From CAUZFZ01 sp964431285 (GTDB lineage: Bacteria > Planctomycetota > Planctomycetia > Planctomycetales > Planctomycetaceae): a stretch of 12,862 nucleotides of DNA. Shown here piece after piece: positions 6,004-12,862 of the stretch. A program made the translations under genes and the position numbers. Location of the stretch: contig CAYSJO010000697.1 of NCBI GenBank assembly GCA_964431285.1, positions 1 through 12,862 on the forward strand, given 5' to 3'. The notes under the pieces are model-generated. The model was not told the origin of the DNA. It ran no database searches and saw nothing but the letters and a program-made list of their open reading frames with translations. How positions within the stretch are numbered: position 1 is the first letter of the stretch; every line of letters begins with the position of its first letter.

Positions 6004-8021
6004 CGTAGTTGTGCTCCAATCTTCGACTCACAGGCGGCGATCACTGTCTGCTGTGCCGCCTCGACCTCCTCACTGGTCAGTGTGCGCTCGTTGGACCTGT
6101 AGTTGATCGTCAGCAGATACGACTTCCTGCCAGCCGGCAATTGTTTACCTCGGTACTGTCCACTGAAGTCGATCGTTTCAAACAACGGACCCGCGGCAGT
6201 AGTCACTGTCTGTTCTACGTCACCCCACGTCACGGCATCGTCGAGGACGAAGTTCAAGTCGCGGGTGACACGTTGAAACTTCGGCAACTCTTCAAACTGC
6301 GGGCGCAGGTTGGCTGAGTCTTCCAGCAGTACCAGTCCAACTTCAGCGACCGTGCACGCGTCGCGCAGATCCAGTTGATCCGTGACCGACCGATCCAGTT
6401 CACCGAAGCAGCCCCATGGTTCTCCATTGAGCAACACCTGCGCCCCCCGACCTTCGACAAACTGACTGACGTCACTCGGTCGGACTGTGATCAACGAGGC
6501 CGGATTCACTCGTTCGGCAATCGCCTGCAGCAGACCCTTGATCTCGGCAAACGACTGACCGCTGACAAAACCGAGCGTCTTTGGCTCAGCGTCGGGATTC
6601 CCCGGATCGACCTGCAGGAAGACGGACGCGATCTCGAACAGCCGGGCATCGAAGTTGCCATGCCGTTCGTTTGATCGTCGCGATTCGAGCAAGCTGGGAA
6701 TCAGACTTTGTCGCAACCCGCACAGTTTCGAGAATTCGGAATGTTCGATCCGCAGATCGGGATTCGTTCCGTGCGGCGTGAACAGGTTCTGTGTTTCAGG
6801 AGCCACCAGTGTCAGCGTCACGGCCTCGAAGAAGCCGGCCGAATTCAACACGCCACACACACGATCGATCACCTGATCGTGCAGCGTGCGACGACTCAGA
6901 CTCAGCGGCACAACAGCGTCTTCGGGAATTTTCTCGTAGCCGAAAATGCGGGCGACTTCTTCGACCAGATCCGCTTCACGTGTGAGATCACGTCGTCGCC
7001 AACTCGGGACTACGAACGCCGCCGAGTCGGCCGTCGCTTCGCCCTGCAATTCGAGACCCAGGCTCTGAAGAATGCTGACCGCTTCGTCCGATCCGGTCTC
7101 GATACCCAGAATCCGCTTCAGTTGTCCGAATCTCAACGAAACAGCATCGGGTGCGGCCGGAGGTTGAGCACCGGTCCACAGGCTGTCTTCGAGCAACTCA
7201 CCGCCGGCGACTTCGAGGATCAATTCGCAGCAGCGGCGACTGGCCCAGTCGAGCTGATGCGCATCGACGCCACGTTCAAACCGGTGCGACGAGTCGCTGA
7301 ACAGCTTCAGCGCGCGAGCCGTGTTGCGAATCGACATGGGATCAAAGTCGGCTACTTCGATCAGCACGCTTGTCGTGCTATCGCTGATTTCCGTCGAGGC
7401 GCCACCCATCACGCCACCAATAGCGACTGGCCGCTCGGCATCGGCGATGACGCACATCTCTGTCGTCAGTTTGTACTCCTTGTGATCGATCGCCTCGATC
7501 GTCTCACCGTCGCGAGCGCGGCGAACCACGATGCGGCCTCCGTTCAGACCGTCGAAGTCGAACGTGTGCAATGGTTGTCCGCACTCCATCAGCACGTAAT
7601 TCGAGATGTCGACAATATTGTTGATCGACGCGATTCCGACAGTCGCCAGCCGGTCTTTCAGCCAGCTCGGACTCGGGCCGACCTTCACGCCTTTGATGAC
7701 GCGCGCCGTGTACCGCGGACACAGGTTTTCGCACTCGATCTCGACGGACGTCGCTTCGCTGACTGGCGTCCCGTTACAGGCTGGTTGAGGGTCCGGAACC
7801 TTCAGGTCGAGCCCAAAGCACACGGCGACTTCCCGTGCGACGCCGATATGACCGAGGCAGTCCATGCGGTTGCTGGTGACTTCGAGATCGACGGCCAGGT
7901 CGTACCCGACCTCTTCCATCCCCTCCAGATTCAACCCAGTCATCATGAGCTTGTCGGCCACCACCATCGGAGATTCCGAGGGTGTGACGTACTGCTCCAG
8001 CCAGTCCCAACTGATAATCAT
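6000..8021 (-). CDS. pheT: Phenylalanine--tRNA ligase beta subunit, short form
   Basis: A 673-residue beta subunit of the (alpha-beta)2 enzyme that charges tRNA-Phe. Visible order: B1 N-terminal part (MIISWDWLEQYV, LTSNRMDCLGHIGVAREVA about 48-66), the B3/B4 editing domain (about 95-280, with NNIVDISNYVLMECGQPLH and AIGGVMGG), B5 (about 292-365), the inactive catalytic-like B6/B7 domain (about 375-570), and the FDX-ACB anticodon-binding domain (about 579-672). The B2 tRNA-binding OB domain inserted in B1 of E. coli-type PheT (795 residues) is missing: DLAVDLEVTSNRMD follows directly after GMEEVGY. This shorter form may be usual in this group. The ATG at 8019-8021 has AGGA upstream. pheS is not adjacent; the gene upstream is a methyltransferase. 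A structured leader lies at 8041-8084. Confidence 0.96.
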   Translation of the reverse strand: MIISWDWLEQYVTPSESPMVVADKLMMTGLNLEGMEEVGYDLAVDLEVTSNRMDCLGHIGVAREVAVCFGLDLKVPDPQPACNGTPVSEATSVEIECENLCPRYTARVIKGVKVGPSPSWLKDRLATVGIASINNIVDISNYVLMECGQPLHTFDFDGLNGGRIVVRRARDGETIEAIDHKEYKLTTEMCVIADAERPVAIGGVMGGASTEISDSTTSVLIEVADFDPMSIRNTARALKLFSDSSHRFERGVDAHQLDWASRRCCELILEVAGGELLEDSLWTGAQPPAAPDAVSLRFGQLKRILGIETGSDEAVSILQSLGLELQGEATADSAAFVVPSWRRRDLTREADLVEEVARIFGYEKIPEDAVVPLSLSRRTLHDQVIDRVCGVLNSAGFFEAVTLTLVAPETQNLFTPHGTNPDLRIEHSEFSKLCGLRQSLIPSLLESRRSNERHGNFDARLFEIASVFLQVDPGNPDAEPKTLGFVSGQSFAEIKGLLQAIAERVNPASLITVRPSDVSQFVEGRGAQVLLNGEPWGCFGELDRSVTDQLDLRDACTVAEVGLVLLEDSANLRPQFEELPKFQRVTRDLNFVLDDAVTWGDVEQTVTTAAGPLFETIDFSGQYRGKQLPAGRKSYLLTINYRSNERTLTSEEVEAAQQTVIAACESKIGAQLR

Positions 8022-8040
8022 CCCGGTCCTCGTTCGTAGA

Positions 8041-8084
8041 CTCTGCAGCCGTGCCGTTCGGAAGAACGAAATGCCACCGCAGAG
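8041..8084 (-). promoter_or_regulatory. Candidate stem-loop in the pheT leader
   Basis: Read in the minus direction, CTCTGC (8079-8084) pairs perfectly with GCAGAG (8041-8046). Within it GTG pairs with CAC (8075-8077 with 8051-8053), and CGTTC pairs with GAACG around a TTCC loop (8055-8068). Together they form one long interrupted stem ending 19 bases before the start codon, so it could influence ribosome access. Phe-tRNA synthetase genes are often under attenuation control in other bacteria; here I see no Phe-rich leader peptide and no T-box, so the mechanism is open. Confidence 0.35.
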
Positions 8085-8110
8085 GACGCAAAGTGTCTCT
8101 AAGAGGCGGG

Positions 8111-8139
8111 ATACTAAGCGTCGTCTGAATCCGTGAGAA
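8111..8139 (-). promoter_or_regulatory. Weak promoter candidate for pheT
   Basis: On the minus strand TTCTCA (8134-8139) and TAGTAT (8111-8116) are separated by 17 bases, each matching 4 of 6 consensus positions. It would place the start near 8104 and leave the stem-loop at 8041-8084 in the leader. Read-through from the methyltransferase gene is the alternative. Confidence 0.25.
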
Positions 8140-8147
8140 GCAACACT

Positions 8148-8951
8148 CTACGGCGTCCAGATTCGCTGTTCCGGTGGTGTGGCCTGTTGATCGCTGCGGG
8201 GCAGGCGGCGGACCTTCATACGAACATATGGAGGGGTGTAGCGGCCACGATGGCGGAAGTGGCCGGGCTTTGCCTCGGGATCGCCCCGATAGGGCTCACG
8301 CAGGTCTTCCAGCGCAAATCCCGATCGACACAGCTCACCGACCAGTTGATCCCAGCGGTGTATGTACTCAACAGCTCCGGTTTCGCGGTACGAGACGTCG
8401 GCCGTCGCTGGTAGTGCTCCCTCGTGGTAGTACTCGATGCCAATCACATAGTGATCCTGCTGGTCGCGACGGACGATCTGCAGACTGGTCGGCTGCTTGT
8501 GCTGGCTGATGTACAGACCGCCGTCTTTTGTCACACGCGCTATCTCGCGGTAGACCCGACCAATGTCCTGGATGTAGCAGGTACTGACTGGCTGGTGCAC
8601 GATGTCGAACGACGCATCCTCCAGCATCGAGAGGTCGTCCATGGACCCCTCGATAATCCGTACAGGAACACCGCGTCGTTCGGCTTCGCGACGATCGAGG
8701 CGCAGCATGGACGGGCTCAGATCCAGCACCGTCGTATTGGCTCCCGCGACGGCATACAGAATTGACTGCCAGCCGCCGCCGCCAGCCAGGCAAAGCACGT
8801 TCAGCCCCTGCACACTGGGCGGCAGCCAGCCGCGACCGTCGAGTGTCTTGAGTGGGTCGCGCAGCTCTTCATCCGTCGCGACATGCGCAAACTGGCTGCC
8901 GGTATCGGCCAGACGGTTCCAGGCGGCCTTGTTCTGATGATACGTCGACAT
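8148..8951 (-). CDS. Class I SAM-dependent methyltransferase
   Basis: A 267-residue methyltransferase of unknown substrate. The Rossmann-type SAM-binding features are visible: motif I NVLCLAGGGGWQS (51-63), the acidic end of strand 2 at D77 (TTVLDLSPSML), GSMDDL (102-107) for the adenine pocket, FDIVHQPVSTCYI (115-127) as motif IV, and ARVTKDGGLYISQHKQ (138-153). The N-terminus YHQNKAAWNRLAD is typical of this broad group. The C-terminal part (about 155-267) would shape the substrate site and is rich in His, Arg and Tyr. The start ATG at 8949-8951 agrees with the domain boundary, though no strong ribosome site is seen. It lies 56 bases after the redoxin/cytochrome gene on the same strand, with a hairpin between. 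The reaction is inferred only as transfer of a methyl group from SAM. Confidence 0.85.
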   Translation of the reverse strand: MSTYHQNKAAWNRLADTGSQFAHVATDEELRDPLKTLDGRGWLPPSVQGLNVLCLAGGGGWQSILYAVAGANTTVLDLSPSMLRLDRREAERRGVPVRIIEGSMDDLSMLEDASFDIVHQPVSTCYIQDIGRVYREIARVTKDGGLYISQHKQPTSLQIVRRDQQDHYVIGIEYYHEGALPATADVSYRETGAVEYIHRWDQLVGELCRSGFALEDLREPYRGDPEAKPGHFRHRGRYTPPYVRMKVRRLPRSDQQATPPEQRIWTP

Positions 8952-8969
8952 AGACGGAATGAACCCCTT

Positions 8970-8987
8970 TGTCGGCTGAAGCCGACA
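8970..8987. repeat. Short perfect hairpin between two genes, possibly a dispersed repeat or terminator
   Basis: TGTCGGC-TGAA-GCCGACA is a perfect 7-bp stem with a 4-base loop, 20 bases after the end of the redoxin/cytochrome gene on the minus strand and 18 bases before the methyltransferase start. There is no T-run on the minus strand. Its compact GC-rich form and position resemble REP-type or simple terminator hairpins; only one copy is seen here. Confidence 0.4.
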
Positions 8988-9007
8988 GGCCTGCCCTCTT
9001 AATGCCC

Positions 9008-10969
9008 CTAATGACTGGTCGAGTCGAGCTGCCGGTTGATGGACTCGCGATTGTGGCGAATCAGCGCATCCAGATCCGCATCGTCAGGTGTTGAAACGTC
9101 GAAATAGCACACCGCCATCTCGTCGGTCGACGCCTCGCCCCAGTAGACCCATTCCGGCGGCGAGTGCGGATTGACCGGGTTGTCCGCCGAGTTGTCGAAG
9201 AAGACATCAAAGACAATCTTCGTCCCGGACGGCAGATGCAGCGGCTCGGCGTACTGGTAGCTACTTTGCCAGTTGAAGTCCCAGTCGTTGATCCAGATCA
9301 GCGGTTCGACACTTCCGTCGGGCTGGAATGCCGCGGCCCAGACTTGCCTTCCCAGCAGATGCGTGTGTGGCAGCACACCATGCACGACCGTGTCTGACGG
9401 CACGGTGTATTCGGCGCGGTGTATCAGTTCGGTCTCGTCCGGCGGGATTTTCAGTTTGATATTGGCCACAAACAGTTCACCAATGCGTCGTTTCGAGGTC
9501 TTTGGCGCAAAGTAGATGCCAACACGTCCCGCATCCGTTGCCGGGCGTCCGTTCGGGTGATAGTGCGTCTGCACGACGAAGTCCGACCCAACTCGAAGGG
9601 GGCGACAGTAATCATCGGGAAGCCGCTGCGGCATGATGCCCACCGCCCAGCCCCCCAGTGTGCCGCCGGTTTCAAAGCCCCAGCCTCCAAAGTTCCGGTA
9701 ACCCGGACCCGGATCGAGAGCGTCCAGCCTGCGGGCCTCGCCAGCGTCGTCGTAGCGAAAGCTGGCGTGATGAACCAGTTGCGGGTTGTTAACGCGATAC
9801 TCGATCGCCGTCACCAGGCGATCTTCTGTCAGTCCACTCGGCACAACGAAGTACTGGTAGATGTCTGGTCCGTCTGCGGGCACTTGAAACGCCGGAATGT
9901 CGATGATGAGGTCCGGCCGACCGAGTCGCCAACCGTCGGGAAACTGCGGCGGATTCGGCAGATCCGCCGGATTGCCCTCCCGGCTGCCATTCTCGACCCA
10001 CGTGCTGATCAAGAGTTTCTCATCCGAGGTGAGAAACGCCTCTCCACGAAACTGACCGAATCCTCGATAGGGTTTCCATGGCGGCATCAGTTCGGCCATC
10101 ACGACTTCGCGAATCTGCTGCACGTGCCGCACCACATCGGTGTAGGACTCAAGTGGGAACGGAGCGACCGCGCCTGTTCGATGACATGTAACGCAATGGC
10201 GATCAATGATCGGAGCAATGTCGCGGTTGTATGTGACCTTGCCGTCGAAATCCGTGGACCGATCAGACTCCATGTGACAGCCGACGGGATCTGTCTCAAC
10301 CGTCTGGACGTCTCTGTGGCTGAGAATGTCCTCAAGGGCTTCCCGTACGTAGTTTCGTAACGGTTGCTGACGCCGGCGTGTGACTGATGGGAACTGGTCG
10401 TCGAACGCGCCCGAATACAGCCTGCGATGATCGGGACTCAGCACGAAGGCGTGCGGAGTGTGAGTCGCACGCAGTTCATGGCGCAGGATTCGCGAACCGT
10501 CGAAGATCACTGGAAACGCGACCTCGAACTCAGCCGAGTGCTCGCGAGCCTCCATCAGTGAGACGGACCACGAACTGATGACTCCGTAAATCTCGACACC
10601 TCCACCTGCATAGTCGACGGCAAGCTGATTGATCCGCGGCAGGATACTGTTCGAGATCGGGCATTGCGTGCCGAGAAAGATTACGACGACAGCCTGACAG
10701 TCTGGAGACGCACCGAGTTGATGCAGTTTTCCAGACAGATCCGAGGCTCGCAGTGGCTTCAAACCGCTCAAGCCGGGAATAATCGGTTGCGTCGTCCACG
10801 GGTCTGTCGGATAGACAATGTCACCGAACGGCGACTCGTAGTCGGACCCCGCATCGGCTGCGACTTGTGGCGTCGGTCGAGAGAACTGAAACAAAGCGGC
10901 AGCGACCGGGATCAACAGCAACGTGATCGCGATGGCGCTCCAGATGACGTTCCGATTCCGGCGAGTCAT
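9008..10969 (-). CDS. Redoxin / cytochrome c / copper type II monooxygenase-like three-domain protein
   Basis: A 653-residue exported or membrane-anchored redox protein. A basic start and a hydrophobic segment (residues 9-28) form a signal anchor. Residues about 60-220 are a thioredoxin-fold redoxin/AhpC-TSA-like domain with one active-site Cys (IFLGTQCPISNS, C103). Residues about 245-335 form a cytochrome c-type domain with a single heme site CVTCH (259-263) and a possible Met ligand in ELMPPW (M295). Residues about 350-625 resemble the PHM/DBM fold: HH at 400-401, QTHYH at 468-471, HTH at 535-537 and M618 in TDEMAVCYF, the pattern of both copper sites of peptidylglycine monooxygenase. The ATG at 10967-10969 has GGAGGA upstream. 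The overall architecture is known in planctomycetes and acidobacteria; substrate and reaction are unknown. It may oxidise an organic substrate using electrons through the heme. Confidence 0.85.
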   Translation of the reverse strand: MTRRNRNVIWSAIAITLLLIPVAAALFQFSRPTPQVAADAGSDYESPFGDIVYPTDPWTTQPIIPGLSGLKPLRASDLSGKLHQLGASPDCQAVVVIFLGTQCPISNSILPRINQLAVDYAGGGVEIYGVISSWSVSLMEAREHSAEFEVAFPVIFDGSRILRHELRATHTPHAFVLSPDHRRLYSGAFDDQFPSVTRRRQQPLRNYVREALEDILSHRDVQTVETDPVGCHMESDRSTDFDGKVTYNRDIAPIIDRHCVTCHRTGAVAPFPLESYTDVVRHVQQIREVVMAELMPPWKPYRGFGQFRGEAFLTSDEKLLISTWVENGSREGNPADLPNPPQFPDGWRLGRPDLIIDIPAFQVPADGPDIYQYFVVPSGLTEDRLVTAIEYRVNNPQLVHHASFRYDDAGEARRLDALDPGPGYRNFGGWGFETGGTLGGWAVGIMPQRLPDDYCRPLRVGSDFVVQTHYHPNGRPATDAGRVGIYFAPKTSKRRIGELFVANIKLKIPPDETELIHRAEYTVPSDTVVHGVLPHTHLLGRQVWAAAFQPDGSVEPLIWINDWDFNWQSSYQYAEPLHLPSGTKIVFDVFFDNSADNPVNPHSPPEWVYWGEASTDEMAVCYFDVSTPDDADLDALIRHNRESINRQLDSTSH

Positions 10970-11191
10970 GTTTCGTCCTCCCTGACGAATCCGATAACAG
11001 CGGTCTGTTTATCACGAGTAGCCATCGACCGGAAACAGCAGTTCCAACGTCCCCGCCTTGCCAGAATTCAAACAGACCGGGAAACTTGGTACGCCCTCTT
11101 GGAATGTCGCAATTCGACACAGCCTTCCAGTTCACGCATGACACTTGAGGGAGCCGTAAGAACGCGTCTTATCAAAAAGGTGAAGTGAATC

Positions 11192-11746
11192 ATGCAGGTA
11201 CGTGAGACGGATCTCCCTGGCGTGCTGATCATCGAACCGCGTGTCTTCGGCGACGACCGAGGCTTCTTTCTGGAGACGTTTGCCGCTCAGCGATACGCCG
11301 GGCATGGCATCGTCGGGCCGTTCGTGCAGGACAACTGGTCGTATTCGCGGAGGGGAATCCTGCGCGGACTGCACTACCAGCTTCAGCAGTCGCAGGGGAA
11401 ACTGGTGCAGGTCATCAAGGGCGAGATCTTCGATGTGGCCGTCGACATGCGTCGCGACTCACCAGCATTCGGGAAGTGGGTCGGAGCCCATCTGTCGTCG
11501 GAGAACAAACACCAGATCTGGGTGCCGCCCGGCTTTGCGCACGGCTTCGTAGTGCTCAGCGAAGATGCCGGGGTCATGTATAAGTGCACCGACTGCTACG
11601 CACCGGAGCACGAGCGGTCACTGCTGTGGAACGATCCGACAGTCGGAGTCGCATGGCCGTACGACGGCGAACCAGTGCTCTCCGAAAAAGACCGCAACGG
11701 GCTGCTGTTCGAACAGGCTGAAGTCTACGAGACCGACCCGGTGTAG
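11192..11746 (+). CDS. rfbC: dTDP-4-dehydrorhamnose 3,5-epimerase
   Basis: A 184-residue RmlC-type cupin that epimerises dTDP-4-keto-6-deoxyglucose at C3 and C5 on the way to dTDP-L-rhamnose, in the cytoplasm. Family landmarks are visible: FGDDRGFFLETF (19-30), RGLHYQ with the catalytic H61, K71 (QGKLVQVIKGEIFDVAVDMR), WVPPGFAHGF (110-119), Y130 (GVMYKCTDCYAPEHE) and LSEKDRNG (163-170). The length is normal for the family. ATG at 11192 has AAGGTGA about 8 bases upstream. No other rhamnose genes (rmlA, rmlB, rmlD) are adjacent, so it is either a stand-alone copy or separated from the pathway. It is transcribed alone: a stem-loop terminator follows and the upstream gene is divergent. Confidence 0.95.
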   Translation: MQVRETDLPGVLIIEPRVFGDDRGFFLETFAAQRYAGHGIVGPFVQDNWSYSRRGILRGLHYQLQQSQGKLVQVIKGEIFDVAVDMRRDSPAFGKWVGAHLSSENKHQIWVPPGFAHGFVVLSEDAGVMYKCTDCYAPEHERSLLWNDPTVGVAWPYDGEPVLSEKDRNGLLFEQAEVYETDPV

Positions 11747-11831
11747 CGACCCATAGTCGAGTGTGGCGAGATTCCCGATAGATTGCCTCGGAACGACGAC
11801 TTTGCTTCGGCAGTGACGGTTCTATACCACC

Positions 11832-11868
11832 ACGATGAGCTACGTGTGACGGCTCATCGTTGTCTGTC
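11832..11868 (+). terminator. Stem-loop terminator after rfbC
   Basis: ACGATGAGC (11832-11840) pairs perfectly with GCTCATCGT (11852-11860) across an 11-base loop, in which CGT and ACG can pair further. A T-rich stretch, TTGTCTGT, begins at the last base of the stem. It lies about 85 bases after the rfbC stop. Confidence 0.6.
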
Positions 11869-11888
11869 CCCATCTCTCACGTTCTAAT
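11860..11888 (+). promoter_or_regulatory. Promoter candidate for the DUF5684-like gene
   Basis: TTGTCT (11860-11865), a 17-base spacer and TCTAAT (11883-11888) match the sigma70 consensus at 4 and 5 of 6 bases. It begins at the end of the preceding terminator and would start transcription about 60 bases before the ATG at 11956. Confidence 0.35.
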
Positions 11889-11955
11889 TCCGTCAGAAAA
11901 CGTGTGGACATTTGGACTACAGGTCACGAGTCAGAATCAACAAGGGAGAACAGCC

Positions 11956-12352
11956 ATGACGAATCTGCAACAACTCACCATCCTGGCACAGGGCGGCGAT
12001 GGTGGTGGTGCCGCCGCCTTGCTGGCCCCTCTGATTTCACTCGTACTGACCATCGTGATGATCGTCGGGCTCTGGAAGGTACACACCAAAGCCGGCCAAC
12101 CCGGCTGGGCCATATTTGTCCCAATCTACAACGTCTACGTCTTGCTGCTCATCGCAGGACGCCCGGGCTGGTGGCTGATTCTGGCACACGATCCCCATCG
12201 TTAACCTTGTGACGCTGGTAATCCCGTTCGATATTGCCAAGCGGTTCGGAAAAGGAACCGGCTTCGGTTTAGGGCTGCTTTTCCTGGGGTTCATCTTCTT
12301 CCCCATGCTGGGATTCGGCGACGCGAAATACACAGCTGCACCAGAGGCGTGA
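11956..12352 (+). pseudogene. DUF5684-like small membrane protein, interrupted by a frameshift
   Basis: The reading frame from ATG 11956 (GGGAGAA ribosome site at 11944-11950) gives MTNLQQLTILAQGGDGGGAA, a membrane helix (about 21-40), then KAGQPGWAIFVPIYNVYVLL and AGRPGWWLILA before ending at TAA 12202-12204 after 82 codons. The expected continuation is in the +1 frame from about 12191: IPIVNLVTLVIPFDIAKRFG, GKGTGFGLGLLFLGFIFFPM and a FGDAKY end, stopping at TGA 12350-12352. Joined, the product is about 131 residues with the Gly/Trp and FGDxxY hallmarks of DUF5684 membrane proteins. So one extra base (or two missing) lies near 12186-12196. It may be a true pseudogene, a sequencing error, or a +1 slip at CCC-C (12193-12196). 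The family has no known function. Confidence 0.75.
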
Positions 12353-12409
12353 TGCTGAAGGAAAAAGAACTGACTTGAGGCTTGTGAGAACGCAGTGCGG
12401 GAGATGACC

Positions 12410-12862
12410 ATGAATCCGAATCATTCCACCCGACGTGAATTCCTGGCGGCGGCGACCGCGAGTACCACGGCATTTGTCGGCAGTGGACTTGCCACGGGGA
12501 TCTTTGCCAGTGCCGCCGAGTCTGATTGGATTGAGTTGTTTGACGGGAAGTCACTCGAGGGCTGGCACAAGAATCCGCAGAGGATCGGACACGGCACTGG
12601 TGGCATTTGGCGCGCAGAAGGCGGAGCGATTACCGGCGAGCAGGATCCACCAGGATCGGGAAATGGCGGAATCCTTCTGACTGACCGGAAGTTCGGGGAC
12701 TTTGAACTGTTGATCGACATGAAGCCGGACTGGGGTGTTTGCTCCGGTCTGTTTCTGCGCAGCAATGACAAAGGCCAGTGTCTGCAGATGATGGTTGACT
12801 ACCACGACAACGGAAACGTCGGACATCTGTACGGAGAAGGGACCGGCGGCTTCAACACGCGC
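12410..12862 (+). CDS. Tat-exported DUF1080 (3-keto-disaccharide hydrolase-like) protein, N-terminal part
   Basis: An open frame of 151 codons running off the right edge. ATG 12410 has GGGAGATG just upstream. The N-terminus MNPNHSTRREFLAAATAST holds a twin-arginine motif (TRREFLA, RR at 8-9) and a mildly hydrophobic stretch ending in ASA near residue 35, so export of the folded protein by Tat is likely. From residue 38 the DUF1080 domain begins: DWIELFDGKSLEGWH (39-53), IWRAEGGAITGEQ (66-78), GGILLTDRKFGDFELLIDMK (86-105), SGLFLRS (112-118) and MMVDYHDNGNVGHLYGEG (127-144). This concanavalin-like fold is abundant in planctomycetes; some members act on 3-keto-sugars. The C-terminal end is missing, so catalytic residues and any further domains cannot be judged. 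Confidence 0.9.
   Translation, partial: MNPNHSTRREFLAAATASTTAFVGSGLATGIFASAAESDWIELFDGKSLEGWHKNPQRIGHGTGGIWRAEGGAITGEQDPPGSGNGGILLTDRKFGDFELLIDMKPDWGVCSGLFLRSNDKGQCLQMMVDYHDNGNVGHLYGEGTGGFNTR

Noticed and set aside
6708..8039. 443-codon plus-strand open frame opposite pheT
   Set aside because: It is the antisense shadow of a certain pheT, with His/Arg/Gln-rich low-structure sequence and no domain features.
8022..8147. T-box or Phe-rich attenuator peptide before pheT
   Set aside because: The only short frame ending at the pheT start (from a GTG near 8078) has a single Phe codon, and no T-box core sequence is visible.
9419..10360. 313-codon plus-strand open frame opposite the redoxin/cytochrome/PHM-like gene
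   Set aside because: The minus-strand gene has clear catalytic motifs across this interval, and the plus-strand frame has none.

Overview
The window looks like a chromosomal segment of a planctomycete (Planctomycetota), probably a marine or environmental heterotroph. This is inferred from moderately GC-rich DNA and a set of families common in that phylum: a twin-arginine-exported DUF1080 protein, a redoxin/cytochrome c/copper-monooxygenase-like fusion, a short PheT without the tRNA-binding domain, and a small secreted beta-rich protein. I saw no phage, transposon, CRISPR, tRNA or rRNA signal. Most of the window reads as ordinary chromosome.

Layout. (1) Positions 1-2018, minus strand: two tandem tatA-like genes, then a small membrane protein, then cbiM (with a fused PDGLE/CbiN-like C-terminus) and the start of cbiQ. 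The last two are membrane parts of an ECF-type cobalt or nickel importer. A good sigma70-like promoter lies far upstream (2284-2311), leaving a leader of about 260 nt with inverted repeats. (2) 2019-2596 is a divergent intergenic region. (3) 2597-3733, plus strand: a membrane-anchored SurA/PpiC-like peptidyl-prolyl isomerase with its own promoter candidate. (4) 8021-3762, minus strand: a tight cluster of pheT, a small secreted protein (ATGA overlap with pheT), a site-2-type metalloprotease and a NIF3-family protein, running convergent to the isomerase. (5) 8951-8148 and 10969-9008, minus strand: a SAM methyltransferase and a 653-residue redoxin/cytochrome c/PHM-like protein, separated by a short perfect hairpin that may be a dispersed repeat. 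(6) From 11192, plus strand: rmlC (rfbC), a clear stem-loop terminator, a DUF5684-like small membrane protein broken by one frameshift, and the start of a Tat-exported DUF1080 protein running off the end.

Functional links are modest. The TatA pair could serve export of the DUF1080 protein, whose signal has a clear RR motif, though they lie about 10 kb apart. The pheT cluster mixes translation, membrane proteolysis and a metal-binding housekeeping protein. The most interesting points are the frameshifted DUF5684-like gene (with a CCC-C site exactly where a +1 slip would restore the frame), the three-domain redox protein that keeps both copper sites, the structured leaders before tatA and pheT, and the uncharacterised small membrane protein in the metal-transport cluster. 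I did not find convincing evidence of an entirely new multi-gene system.
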